Assembly: GCA_963169345.1 (NCBI GenBank) | Contig: CAUJCT010000053.1 | Location: 186,001 to 250,000, forward strand | DNA length: 64,000 nt | Source of the DNA: Bacteroidota bacterium | GTDB lineage: Bacteria > Bacteroidota > Bacteroidia > NS11-12g > UBA955 | Reading direction: 5' to 3' | Made by a program: the position numbers and the translations under genes | Shown here: positions 1 through 9,932 of the stretch, one piece after another | How the letters are laid out: each line of letters begins with the position of its first letter | How positions within the stretch are numbered: position 1 is the stretch's first letter | Notes under the pieces: model-generated | What the model saw: the letters and a program-made list of their open reading frames with translations, nothing else | Database searches by the model: none | What the model was told of the DNA's origin: nothing

Positions 1-183
1 CCGCCATTGGCCATCATCTGCAATTCTAGCTCCCAGTAAATCACCTTCTGAACTGAGCAATACTGTAGATAAGTGACTGGAAAATGGTTTGCTTGGCAAA
101 CAATTGACAAACCATACCAACCAAATTAATGTCAATAAAATTGCCAGTCTTTTCAAATTTGATTTGAGTCCCTTTGTTTTCAT
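1..183 (-). CDS. pbpC: Penicillin-binding protein 1C, N-terminal fragment cut by window edge
   Basis: The first 61 codons of a minus-strand gene start at the ATG at 183-181 and run off the left edge. They encode a short basic N-terminus, one hydrophobic membrane anchor (about residues 12-30), then a stretch ending GARIADDGQW. That ending is the characteristic opening of PBP1C, the bifunctional glycosyltransferase/transpeptidase of peptidoglycan. PbpC genes commonly pair with a periplasmic alpha-2-macroglobulin. Such a gene lies on the same strand at 4112-9718, with an opposite-strand two-component system in between. The identification rests only on this N-terminal signature and context. Confidence 0.8.
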   Translation of the reverse strand, partial: MKTKGLKSNLKRLAILLTLIWLVWFVNCLPSKPFSSHLSTVLLSSEGDLLGARIADDGQWR

Positions 184-266
184 TTATTTCATTCAAATCT
201 CTATTAAAAATAATTAATAATTTCCCGGTTTTATTATTCGTCGGGTGATAATTGAAATTTGTTGTA

Positions 267-274
267 TATCTTTG
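267..274 (+). promoter_or_regulatory. TAnnTTTG promoter box (TATCTTTG) for the two-component operon
   Basis: TATCTTTG matches the Bacteroidota -7 consensus exactly. No good TTG element was found at the expected upstream distance. The box places transcription start near 280, just before the TTG codon at 289. Confidence 0.45.
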
Positions 275-288
275 ATCAATCGATAAGT

Positions 289-3200
289 TTGAGAATTCGC
301 CAACAAATTATACTGTTCCTGCTTTGTCTTCAGTTAAATTCACTGGAAGCACAACAATTTAATTTCAGAAATTACTCTGTTAAAGATGGCATCGCACAAT
401 CTCAGGTTTATAGCGTTCTACAGGACTCCAGAGGCTATCTCTGGATGGGAACCAGAGGTGGTGGCATTACCTGTTTTGATGGATTTAAATTTACAACATA
501 TACAAAAAAGGAAGGGCTGAGCAGCAATTACATCTATTGTATTAAAGAAAACAAAGATGGTAAATTACTCATTGGAACCAATAATGGTCTTTGTGTCTTT
601 AATGGTATCTCATTTCAGAATTATGGCGTCAGAACAGGCGATACCATTCAATTTTCTGTTCTGGATATAGCAGTGGGCTCCAATGAAATCTGGCTGGCAA
701 GCAACCAGGGTGTCTATACTTTCAAAGAAGGAAAAATATTCAATATTTCCAATCAATTGGGTGAAAAATCCATGATGATCAATACCATCCATATAGATAA
801 AAACAATCAAATCTGGTATGGCACAGCTAATGGATTATATAAGATTAATTACAATGGAAAATCTTATAACGTTGACAGACTGTATAAGAAAATGCAGACA
901 GGTTCTGTAAATGCTATTAAAAGTGATAAAATCGGTCAGGTTTGGCTCGGAACATACAACAATGGTTTATTTATTGTTCGCAATGACTCTGCCCTAAGAA
1001 TTCAGGATACAAAACTCAATACTCAAAGTATATTCGATATCTATTTTGATGATGCCGGTAATATATGGATTGCTACTCTCAACAGTGGCGTTGCAGTATA
1101 CAACCAATTGGCAAAAACATTAAACTGGATTGGAGAAAATGAGGGCTTGAGCAATAACCATGTCAGAAGTATTGCAAAAGACAGAAATGGCAACTTTTGG
1201 TTTGGTACTTCCGGTGGTGGCATCTGTAATTATTTTGGCAATCAATTTACCACCTATGATAAAAATTCTGGACTGGCCGGAAATTTTATTTACAGTATTT
1301 TTAAAGACAGTAAAAACCGATTGTTTATTGGTAATTCAGATAAGGGTTTTAGTATTCTTGACAGTGGGAAGTTTGTTTCCTATGGTTATAAAGATGGTTT
1401 TGGAGATTATAAAGTAAAGGCTATAGCTGAGGACAATCAGGGAAGAATTCTGTTGGGAACTGAAGCCAATGGTTTATTTGTATTTCAATCGGATACTTTC
1501 TATTCGGTTAAAGCACTTGAAAAAAAATATATACGGGCCATTGTCAATGATTTCAATGGCAATATTTTTGTTGCAACTGCCGGAACAGGTATTTTCATTC
1601 TGAATAGCAAAAATCTTGATTCTGCAGTTATACAACTTCAAATTTCAAATGGTTTGTTAGGAAACAGAATTTCAGGTTTACATTTGGATAAAACCGGAAG
1701 AGTCTGGTACGGAACTGAAAACAATGGTATTTCATATATTGAAAAATATCAAGCTTCCAAAAACTCATATTCCATAAACGATGGATTACCTTCCAACTCT
1801 ATCAGGTGTATTACAGAAGACAACAATGGATATATATGGATTGGAACTGCAGGTAGCGGTATTGCTTGCATGCCAATCTATCAGGGGCAATCAGGTATCA
1901 TAACTTATGATTATAAAGATGGGTTAAATTCATCAAATATTTATCTTCTGGTCATTGATGAAAAGGACCGGATTTTTGCTGGAAGTGAAACCGGATTGGA
2001 TCTTATACAGCACGATAAAGCATATAGAATAATCCAGGTAAAACACTTTAGTAAAGGCGAAGGATTTACCGGTATTGAAACCTGTCAGAATTCAGTGTTT
2101 AGAGAACCAAATGGCACTATTTGGTTTGGTACAATCAACGGATTGATTCGATATTTGTCATCGGATAAGTATAAAAATCTAAGTGAGCCCATTTTAAATT
2201 TTATTAATGTCCGCCTGTTTTATGAACCTCTCTCCAAAACTGTATACAACAAATTAATTGGCGACTGGAACACAATAAGTTCAATAGAATTGCCACATAA
2301 TAAAAATCACTTAACCTTTGATTTTTTAGGTATTAATTTCAGTAATCCTGAGGCTGTTTCTTATAAATGGAAACTCGATGGATTTGATGAAAACTGGTCA
2401 CCACCTTCCAAACAAAACACAGTGACTTATTCAAATCTTCCTTATGGTGATTATGTTTTTAATGTCATTTCCTGTAACGAAGAAGGTATTTGGAACGCGC
2501 ATCCTAAGAAAATCTGGATCAGTATAAAACCTCCATTTTGGCGAAAACCATGGGTGATGATTTTAGGTTTCTTAATGATTTCAGGACTGATACTATGGCT
2601 GTTCAGATTAAGAATTAAAGCTATACGAAGAAAAGCATCTGAGATTGAAGAAAAACTTAAACTCGAAAAGGAATTAATTGAACTTGAACAAAAAGCATTG
2701 AGATTGCAAATGAATCCTCATTTTATTTTTAATGCCTTAAACTCTATTCAGTCACAGATAGGCACCAATCAGGAGCAATCAGCCAGATATTACCTGGCCA
2801 AATTTTCAAGACTAATGCGCCAGATTCTTGATAATTCAAGAAGTACTTTTATAACACTCGAAGAAGAAATCAATACTCTTGAAAATTATCTTCTAATTGA
2901 GAAATTTTGTAATGGTGATAAATTCGATTATACCATAGATGTTCAGGAAAATCTGGAAAGAGATTTCATTCAAATACCGCCGATGTTACTGCAACCTTTT
3001 ATCGAAAATGCAATTAAACATGGCCTTAAAAATGATTTAAATACCAAAGGACACATAAAAGTGAGTATGTTTGAAGAGAATGGTGTTTTAGTTTGTTCTG
3101 TTGAAGACAATGGCATTGGCAGAGAGGCATCCGAAAAAAACAAACAACACAGTAAAGAAACCTATCACAAATCAACCGCTATGCTTGTCACTCAAGAAAG

Positions 3201-3315
3201 ATTAGAAATATTCAGAGAAAAAATCAATCAAAAACCACTTGAAATATTTGACCTGAAAGACAAGAACGGCAAAGCAACAGGAACTAAAGTTGAAATTAGA
3301 ATACCCATAATATAA
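289..3315 (+). CDS. Reg_prop/Y_Y_Y sensor histidine kinase, LytS type
   Basis: Membrane sensor kinase of about 1,008 residues. A signal peptide is followed by a large periplasmic region of beta-propeller (Reg_prop) repeats with recurring WxGT/N-GL motifs, a Y_Y_Y domain, one transmembrane helix (WVMILGFLMISGLILWLF), a short coiled coil, a His_kinase box with NPHFIFNALNSIQ (His codon at 2719) and a C-terminal HATPase with DNGIG. No ATG precedes the propeller. TTG at 259 or 262 is possible, but a TATCTTTG promoter box at 267-274 lies downstream of both. TTG at 289 gives a clean signal peptide (basic start, hydrophobic core, cleavage near EAQ). It is 1 bp from the response regulator, so they form one operon. 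The ligand is unknown. Confidence 0.85.
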   Translation: MRIRQQIILFLLCLQLNSLEAQQFNFRNYSVKDGIAQSQVYSVLQDSRGYLWMGTRGGGITCFDGFKFTTYTKKEGLSSNYIYCIKENKDGKLLIGTNNGLCVFNGISFQNYGVRTGDTIQFSVLDIAVGSNEIWLASNQGVYTFKEGKIFNISNQLGEKSMMINTIHIDKNNQIWYGTANGLYKINYNGKSYNVDRLYKKMQTGSVNAIKSDKIGQVWLGTYNNGLFIVRNDSALRIQDTKLNTQSIFDIYFDDAGNIWIATLNSGVAVYNQLAKTLNWIGENEGLSNNHVRSIAKDRNGNFWFGTSGGGICNYFGNQFTTYDKNSGLAGNFIYSIFKDSKNRLFIGNSDKGFSILDSGKFVSYGYKDGFGDYKVKAIAEDNQGRILLGTEANGLFVFQSDTFYSVKALEKKYIRAIVNDFNGNIFVATAGTGIFILNSKNLDSAVIQLQISNGLLGNRISGLHLDKTGRVWYGTENNGISYIEKYQASKNSYSINDGLPSNSIRCITEDNNGYIWIGTAGSGIACMPIYQGQSGIITYDYKDGLNSSNIYLLVIDEKDRIFAGSETGLDLIQHDKAYRIIQVKHFSKGEGFTGIETCQNSVFREPNGTIWFGTINGLIRYLSSDKYKNLSEPILNFINVRLFYEPLSKTVYNKLIGDWNTISSIELPHNKNHLTFDFLGINFSNPEAVSYKWKLDGFDENWSPPSKQNTVTYSNLPYGDYVFNVISCNEEGIWNAHPKKIWISIKPPFWRKPWVMILGFLMISGLILWLFRLRIKAIRRKASEIEEKLKLEKELIELEQKALRLQMNPHFIFNALNSIQSQIGTNQEQSARYYLAKFSRLMRQILDNSRSTFITLEEEINTLENYLLIEKFCNGDKFDYTIDVQENLERDFIQIPPMLLQPFIENAIKHGLKNDLNTKGHIKVSMFEENGVLVCSVEDNGIGREASEKNKQHSKETYHKSTAMLVTQERLEIFREKINQKPLEIFDLKDKNGKATGTKVEIRIPII

Positions 3316-3316
3316 T

Positions 3317-4057
3317 ATGTTGAAAGCAGTAATCATTGATGATATAGAACAAGCCCGCATCACATTGAAAAAAGACCTTGAAGTTTATACACCGGATATT
3401 GAAATCATTGGTGAAGCAGGAGGTGTGGTAGAAGGGGTCAAACTACTAAGAAATCTCCATCCGGATGTCGTGTTTTTAGATATTCAAATGCAGGATGGCA
3501 GTGGCTTTGATTTACTGGATCTTATACAGGAAATTAATTTCAGGATTATTTTTATAACCGCTTCAGATGCGCATGCCATAAAGGCTTTCAGATATGCAGC
3601 TATCGATTATCTTTTAAAACCTGTCGACCCCGACGAATTAAAACTGGCGGTTCAAAAATTAAGAGAAAAATCAAGCAGTGAAAACGAAAAATACAAATTA
3701 CTAAACGAATCACTTAAAGCTGGCAACAAACAAACTCGCTTAGCTTTGCATACTCAGGAAAAAATCCATGTTGTAAATATTGCAGATATTATTCGTTGTG
3801 AAAGCAATGTCAACTATACTGAATTCCATTTTGTAGATGGTAAAAAATTAATGGTCACCAAAACTTTAAAGGAATTTGAAGATTTGTTAAATGACCATGG
3901 CTTTTTTAGAGTGCATCAATCTCATTTGATTAACACAGCCTTTTTATGTGAATTCATCAAAACAGATGGTGGCTCAATACGAATGGAAAACGGACATGTA
4001 ATTCCGGTATCCACCCGCAAAAAATCTCAAGTACTGGATATGATAGAAAAACTATGA
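3317..4057 (+). CDS. LytTR-family response regulator
   Basis: 246-residue DNA-binding response regulator. The receiver domain (about 1-120) has the acidic pair IIDD near the start, phospho-acceptor Asp55 in VVFLDIQMQDG, and the switch lysine in LLKPVDP. A LytTR domain follows (about 140-246) with the typical FFRVHQSHLIN segment and a closing PVSTRKK. It starts 1 bp after the kinase, so the pair is co-transcribed and very probably cognate. LytTR regulators bind short direct repeats. Targets cannot be read here, although the alpha-2-macroglobulin gene converging on it is a candidate neighbour. Confidence 0.92.
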   Translation: MLKAVIIDDIEQARITLKKDLEVYTPDIEIIGEAGGVVEGVKLLRNLHPDVVFLDIQMQDGSGFDLLDLIQEINFRIIFITASDAHAIKAFRYAAIDYLLKPVDPDELKLAVQKLREKSSSENEKYKLLNESLKAGNKQTRLALHTQEKIHVVNIADIIRCESNVNYTEFHFVDGKKLMVTKTLKEFEDLLNDHGFFRVHQSHLINTAFLCEFIKTDGGSIRMENGHVIPVSTRKKSQVLDMIEKL

Positions 4058-4089
4058 GTGATACAATAATCTCTTATAACACTCATAGT
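4051..4089. terminator. Inverted repeat between convergent genes, probable bidirectional terminator
   Basis: A perfect 10-bp inverted repeat (ACTATGAGTG at 4051-4060, CACTCATAGT at 4080-4089) with a 19-nt loop overlaps the stop codon of the response regulator and precedes the convergent stop of the alpha-2-macroglobulin gene. There is no strong T-run, so factor-independent termination is uncertain. Confidence 0.4.
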
Positions 4090-4111
4090 ATATTTCCATC
4101 TATCAATTCAT

Positions 4112-7100
4112 CTATCTTCTCGCAATATCAGAATTAAACGGAAGCACTTCAATCCATTTTCCTGCCAGTCCTGCGCTCACTGTTTTGTCATACATAGCTT
4201 CTGTATATATGGTTGGCAGATAAAATCTTCCTAAATAGGTCGCATTTAATCTGATTGTCACTGTGGTCTTTGAACCTTGTGGTAAATCATAATAACTATA
4301 AACTCTGTCATCGCGATAATCTTTGTATCTAACATTATCTGTCGAATTCTCACCTAAAAACCGGTCATTTCTGATCTCCCAACCACTTGGGAATATTTGA
4401 GTCAATGCCATTTCTCTTAAATGCCCTCTCTTTCCGGAATTAACAATAGTTACCTCTGCAACAAAGTCTTTGCCTTGTGCCAGTTTACTCACATCCAATA
4501 ACTGCCCGTTTAAATCCTTATACAAGACAGACATTGATATATGATTGTTGAAATTTCTGGTATCACTGGTCATTGGCACTCCCTCAGTCAAGACTTTTAC
4601 ATAAAGATTGGACTTTCCATTATTTATAAACTGCAAAGATTTAACACCTGACAATTGACTTTCAGGCATTTCAATCAAATAGATTTTCTTTTTACTTGTT
4701 CCACCTAATTCTTTTCCGTTCCATTTTACTTTAAAGTTCATATCACTAACCTGATTTCTCATATTGGCAAAAGAACACAACGCAATCAATCCATAGGCTG
4801 TTTCTTGTGTACTTAACCATTCATCTGCACCCATGGTATTTGACACTTTTGCAGCTAAATCGATAGCTTTGTCTTCCTGACCTAACAGGCTCATTGTTTC
4901 TAAAATCATGGCCTGATCCCTGAAATCCGATCCAAATGTATAAGAATACTCGCGGTATGGTGGTACTGTTGTCTTTAGGTTTTTAACAATTTGTAATGCC
5001 ACTTCATGCTGACCTATCAATTCATAACTTGCAGCCAATCTCCAGGCCATTACCCCACTAAGATTGCGCTCTTCTCTCAATTTATTCATAGAACCCAACT
5101 CCGGACTACCAGCCAAAGCCAGTGTATACAAGCGATAAGATTGAGTGTGTAAGTAAGATTCCGAGGCATAGCTATGATCGTATGGATTATTATTGTAGTT
5201 CCAGGATTTAGCCATATTAGTCTGATACTTTATCCATCTGTTTTTTAAACTTGAAGGTACTACATAACCTTGCTTTTCTGCTTCAATTATAAAGTGACCT
5301 GCATAATTGGTACCCCATTCACTTACGTAAGATTCTCCCGGCCAGTAAGAGAAACCACCTGTTGATGTTTGAAACATCTGCAATCTCTTTATACCTGCTT
5401 TAATATTACTGCTAATTGCCAATTGCTTTTTCTTGTCTAAATCCAAGAGTGACTGAACAAATAGCTGTGGAAATACCGAAGATGTGGTTTGTTCTATGCA
5501 TCCGTGCGGATACTGTATAATATAGTCAAGTCGGTTGCTCAAATTAATGGATGGAATTCTGGATACTTCAATAACAACCTTATTGGTTCCTTTCATTCCT
5601 TTAAAGGCTACCTGACTGTTAACAGATTTGTTTCCTGCAACTACCATTTCTTGGGATTCAACCACTTTTGGATTTGAAGCTCTTACATCAATTTCTATCT
5701 CCTGAACTGTTTTCTCATTACCACATTCGGCAATCACTCTTACACTTGCAATGCCTATTTCTTCACTGACTTTCAATTTAAAATTGACAATTTCATCCCC
5801 GGTTTTTACAAATTCAACTGTTTTCTCACTGGCCCCTTCAGATTTTAAAATCTGGTTTGTTTCTATCCTTACTTTAACTTTTTTTATCCGGTCTTCCATC
5901 GCAAACACATCAACAGGTAATTGTATGGTTTCTCCAGGACCCATTACTCTCGGTAATGTTGCTAATATCATTAGTGGTTTCTTAACTTTAATAGTTTTTT
6001 CAATATTGCCATAGGCTCCTTTATCGTTACCTGCTACTACCATAACTCTGACGGAACCAATATAGCTTGGAACCTGTATGTTATGACTGGCTTTCTTACC
6101 CGGTGCGAGGTAAAATGGACCTATATACCGAACCATTGGTTTAAATCTATTGGCTTTGGCACCTTCAGGATTCATTTCAGAACCATCACCACCAATGCTG
6201 ATTAATTTATCTAATTTGCCAGAATATGCACCAATCACCTGATCGTACATATCCCATGTTTTTACGCCCAATGCTTCTTTAGCATAAAATGTTTTCCAGG
6301 GTTGAGGTGTTTTAAATCTGGTCAGGTCAAGCAAACCATCATCAACGATGGCTAAAGTATATGTCATCCCCAATCCTCTCCTTTCACTCACAGTGACTTT
6401 TGAAACAGACTCCGGTGCCCATTCGTCTTTACAAACTATTAAAGGCTCAATATGTGTCTCCGGATCATCAACATTTAATGGTATTACCCCGTACATTCTT
6501 ATAGGTAAATCATTTTTAGTCTGTATATGGGGTTGAATCATTGTAACATGAGCGTAGGCATTTGGCGACATCTCCTTAGTTACCGGGATACTTATTCTGG
6601 TTTCCTTTGTAAGGCTGTTATACCAATTTTTAAACATTACTTTCTTCCCGTTTTCAATGGATACCAATATCTTTCCTCCTTCATTTGAGGGTACTGTTAT
6701 TTGCATTTTCTCTCCAGGCTGGTACTTCTCTTTATCCAACGAAAAACTCAGCATTTTTGCATTTTCATTGTTGCGTTTGTTGCCTCTTCCCCAATCGCCC
6801 CAATCAACATGAATAACCATACCTGTTTGATGTCCGCCCTTTCTGTCAGTAGCAACCAATAAATAACGACCGTATTCCTGGTTACCAAAATACAGATTAT
6901 AATGACTTCCCTTTGAATTAACCTGCATTAAAGTGTCAGCTAAAATGATTGCACTCGATCTTGAAACGAAATCAGATAAATTTTCCTCGTCAGACTCATA
7001 CCACCAGCGCCACTCCAGCTTGTATAATTTCAATTCAACTTCACGAACATCTACCGATTTTCCATGCTCATTTACTGCAATCAAATTTAATGGATAGCTC

Positions 7101-9718
7101 TTACCCGTGCTTAGCCACTCATCTTTGTCGTTTAACTGCATACCAATATAAGTTCTGAATGGCGAGTAGGTGATACTGTATCTGTCTGTACTAAAATCAC
7201 CACCAGCCTCAAAAACTCTGGTTATAAAATTAGCTTTTAACATACCGGCAGATTTATTAGACTCATCAAAAGACTTCTTTATGTATGCATTCCCTTTGCT
7301 GTCCAGCTTTGAGTCATAAATTAAAAAATTACTATAACCATACTCTCTCAAAGGTGAGTCAAATACATAATCTTTGTAAGATTTAAACACTGTTTTCATA
7401 CTGCTAAACCCAACTTCCACCTTTGCATTTAAATTAGGTGCATCTGCGCCATGAAGCCATTTTACTGACATTTTCCCTATGGTATCACCTATTCGGCTAC
7501 CAAACAATGATTCTGGTAAGTCCATATTTATTTTCAAGCGGTTTGGCTTAATGGTTTCTATCATAAGTGTTTTATAATAAGTCTGATTGCCGACAATTGC
7601 CAAGGCCTGGTAATTTCCGGTCACTGCATCAACATCTGTTGAAGTATAAAAACTATAAAATCCCTGAACTGGCTTTAAATCCGTATGTTGTGCAACTACT
7701 GCTCCATTGGGATCTCTCAATTCAAACTTAACAGGGTAGTTATTGGGTAATTGATGAAGTTTATCTTCTAAAATGAAATTCAGATAAAGTGAATCACCGG
7801 GTCTCCAAACGCCTCTTTCACCATAGAAAAATCCTTTTATCCCTTTTTGAATAATCTCTCCGTCTACATCAAATTTGCTCATTGAATTGGCATACGCATC
7901 CTGTAGTTTTAAATAACCTTTATGCTTGCCACTGCTTGCAATCATTAAAAAAGGTTTAGACTTCAATGGCATTTCCAACATACCGTTTTTATCTGTGACT
8001 CCCTTTGCAATTAAATGTTTTGAAAAATCATAATACTCTATTGTACAAGATTCTATTGGTTGGGCAGTCACCATATCGCTTACAAAAGCATGTGACAACT
8101 TACTTTCATCGAGTTTGTATATCATGCCAATATTTGAAGCCAGTATATTTCTACTGACACTTTTGCCATAATAATATTGATAACTGCAAGGTGATTCTTC
8201 TTCATAGTAATCATACCAATAGTCATATCCTTCGTCATATCCCCACGAATTCCAGCCTTCTTCATTCCATACAATTTCATTGGAGGCACTGGTCTGTTGA
8301 TTTAAAGTTTCTTCGCTCTGTTCTGTTTCTTCAGCATCACAATCACAAATTGCATAGGATTTATTAAACTTAATACTGACTCTGTAAATTGCTCCTGGTT
8401 CAGGACTCATGAGCCTGGATAAATCAACAACAAATGGGTTCCATTTTCCTAAATCGTTTTTTGTTTCTTTGGTTAAATCTATCGTCTTTTCGGCAATCTT
8501 CTTTGACACTCTTGTAAGCTCATTTCTGCCATCCAGATTGTTTACCTGCAAAAATTGATGCACACTGGTTTCCAGAATTTTAACCACTCTAATATCCACT
8601 TTCTTTAGGTTTATCGCCTCAAATGGGAATATCAATCCCTGTGAGTTGGGCAATATACTGCCGCTTCCAAATAACCTTACTCTTGGTTTTGCTTTGTGAA
8701 ATTCTAAATTAACACTGTATGGTTCATTCATTTTATATCCAGCATAATTCTTGATACCAGTGCTGATATTAATCTCCTTATTGCCTACAATCCGAGTGTC
8801 AAAATATATTTTAAGTACATTGCCTTCTATGCTATATGTAGGTTTTTCGACACCTTCAACATTAATAATTCCGTTTAAGTTTTGTCTCGGTTGCAATCGC
8901 TCACTAAAAAGCAACTCGACTCTCTGATCGTCTTCGTCAACTAAATTGACTTCATTAACATAAAAGTCGCCCATAGCAGGCACTTCATAGCTGCCACTCC
9001 CTTTCTCAAAAGCATTAATTGATTTGCCATCCCATTTTAATGTTACCAGTTGCTTCTGCTCCTGCTTTTGGATACTATCTATATAAAAATAAAACTCTCT
9101 GCCATTATTGGCAAACATCCATTTAATTTTAAGCTCCTTTCCCTGGTATTCTGCCTTTAAAACTTCCCGTATTTTGGAAGTGTCTTCAAAATCACCTGTT
9201 TTAACAACCCCGGTCAGTTTCATCCACTCTGACCCATAGGTGTTATATGATTTAAGACCTTCAACTTGTACATAGATAGATTGAGGATATGAACTGAATT
9301 GAAAATCGAAATTTTCAAATCCCTTCTTCACTTTGGTTACTTTTGCAAGATTGAAACTTACATCATAGAACTGATTGGGCTGCAGTGGCTCATCCGGAAC
9401 AAACTCTATCACCCGGCGATTCTTCCAAACAGCTTTACCTTTAATTTCCGGACTGAAACTAAAAATGCCATCTAATACCTTTGAATCAGGAATGTCATAA
9501 AAATCTTTAGAAGTATCAAGGCCTCCGGGATTGTCAAATTGTTCCGCCAGTTCAACTCTTATGACTTGTCTCCTGCTAATAGAACCAGAAGTAAAACCAG
9601 ATACATACTTTGCATACTCTGGATTGATCTTTCTGATCACATGTTTTTGCTTAAAGCATGAACAAAGTGATACCAGCATTAGTATCAATATTGACCCGAT
9701 AATGTTGTTCGTTTTCAT
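4112..9718 (-). CDS. Alpha-2-macroglobulin family lipoprotein with thioester
   Basis: About 1,868 residues. An N-terminal lipoprotein signal has a lipobox ending LCSC. Multiple MG-type beta domains follow, including an MG2-like segment near EKYQPGEKMQI, then a complement-like alpha/alpha toroid. The thioester motif GCIEQ is intact, with its Cys codon at 5498-5500 (about residue 1,407). It lies in YPHGCIEQTTSS, as in the YfhM class of bacterial A2Ms, which trap proteases in the periplasm and are usually paired with PBP1C. The first in-frame start would be 9730; ATG at 9718 gives a better signal peptide. An acidic, Tyr-rich insert (EGWNSWGYDEGYDYWYDYYE) lies near residue 500. Confidence 0.9.
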   Translation of the reverse strand: MKTNNIIGSILILMLVSLCSCFKQKHVIRKINPEYAKYVSGFTSGSISRRQVIRVELAEQFDNPGGLDTSKDFYDIPDSKVLDGIFSFSPEIKGKAVWKNRRVIEFVPDEPLQPNQFYDVSFNLAKVTKVKKGFENFDFQFSSYPQSIYVQVEGLKSYNTYGSEWMKLTGVVKTGDFEDTSKIREVLKAEYQGKELKIKWMFANNGREFYFYIDSIQKQEQKQLVTLKWDGKSINAFEKGSGSYEVPAMGDFYVNEVNLVDEDDQRVELLFSERLQPRQNLNGIINVEGVEKPTYSIEGNVLKIYFDTRIVGNKEINISTGIKNYAGYKMNEPYSVNLEFHKAKPRVRLFGSGSILPNSQGLIFPFEAINLKKVDIRVVKILETSVHQFLQVNNLDGRNELTRVSKKIAEKTIDLTKETKNDLGKWNPFVVDLSRLMSPEPGAIYRVSIKFNKSYAICDCDAEETEQSEETLNQQTSASNEIVWNEEGWNSWGYDEGYDYWYDYYEEESPCSYQYYYGKSVSRNILASNIGMIYKLDESKLSHAFVSDMVTAQPIESCTIEYYDFSKHLIAKGVTDKNGMLEMPLKSKPFLMIASSGKHKGYLKLQDAYANSMSKFDVDGEIIQKGIKGFFYGERGVWRPGDSLYLNFILEDKLHQLPNNYPVKFELRDPNGAVVAQHTDLKPVQGFYSFYTSTDVDAVTGNYQALAIVGNQTYYKTLMIETIKPNRLKINMDLPESLFGSRIGDTIGKMSVKWLHGADAPNLNAKVEVGFSSMKTVFKSYKDYVFDSPLREYGYSNFLIYDSKLDSKGNAYIKKSFDESNKSAGMLKANFITRVFEAGGDFSTDRYSITYSPFRTYIGMQLNDKDEWLSTGKSYPLNLIAVNEHGKSVDVREVELKLYKLEWRWWYESDEENLSDFVSRSSAIILADTLMQVNSKGSHYNLYFGNQEYGRYLLVATDRKGGHQTGMVIHVDWGDWGRGNKRNNENAKMLSFSLDKEKYQPGEKMQITVPSNEGGKILVSIENGKKVMFKNWYNSLTKETRISIPVTKEMSPNAYAHVTMIQPHIQTKNDLPIRMYGVIPLNVDDPETHIEPLIVCKDEWAPESVSKVTVSERRGLGMTYTLAIVDDGLLDLTRFKTPQPWKTFYAKEALGVKTWDMYDQVIGAYSGKLDKLISIGGDGSEMNPEGAKANRFKPMVRYIGPFYLAPGKKASHNIQVPSYIGSVRVMVVAGNDKGAYGNIEKTIKVKKPLMILATLPRVMGPGETIQLPVDVFAMEDRIKKVKVRIETNQILKSEGASEKTVEFVKTGDEIVNFKLKVSEEIGIASVRVIAECGNEKTVQEIEIDVRASNPKVVESQEMVVAGNKSVNSQVAFKGMKGTNKVVIEVSRIPSINLSNRLDYIIQYPHGCIEQTTSSVFPQLFVQSLLDLDKKKQLAISSNIKAGIKRLQMFQTSTGGFSYWPGESYVSEWGTNYAGHFIIEAEKQGYVVPSSLKNRWIKYQTNMAKSWNYNNNPYDHSYASESYLHTQSYRLYTLALAGSPELGSMNKLREERNLSGVMAWRLAASYELIGQHEVALQIVKNLKTTVPPYREYSYTFGSDFRDQAMILETMSLLGQEDKAIDLAAKVSNTMGADEWLSTQETAYGLIALCSFANMRNQVSDMNFKVKWNGKELGGTSKKKIYLIEMPESQLSGVKSLQFINNGKSNLYVKVLTEGVPMTSDTRNFNNHISMSVLYKDLNGQLLDVSKLAQGKDFVAEVTIVNSGKRGHLREMALTQIFPSGWEIRNDRFLGENSTDNVRYKDYRDDRVYSYYDLPQGSKTTVTIRLNATYLGRFYLPTIYTEAMYDKTVSAGLAGKWIEVLPFNSDIARR

Positions 9719-9918
9719 TTTATAAAGCATTTAATGAAACAAAATTGATGTTAATGAACGCTACATTTGAATGATATTTATAATACGACTGCTCATTTTG
9801 ATTATTCGTCAATTTCTGTCAATTATTTGATTTTACTCTTAAAAAGAAATGACTCTCTTTGTGTTAAGACAAATGAGAACCTTGCATTTTGTGGTTTATA
9901 ATTACTGTTAAATATTTA

Positions 9919-9926
9919 TATCTTTG
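9919..9926 (+). promoter_or_regulatory. TAnnTTTG promoter box (TATCTTTG) before the formate dehydrogenase cluster
   Basis: Exact TATCTTTG. Transcription would start about 9931-9934, at the TTG codon chosen as start of the next gene. No clear TTG element was seen at the usual distance upstream. It is the only promoter-like box upstream of the first four genes of the cluster. Confidence 0.45.
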
Positions 9927-9932
9927 AAGTGC

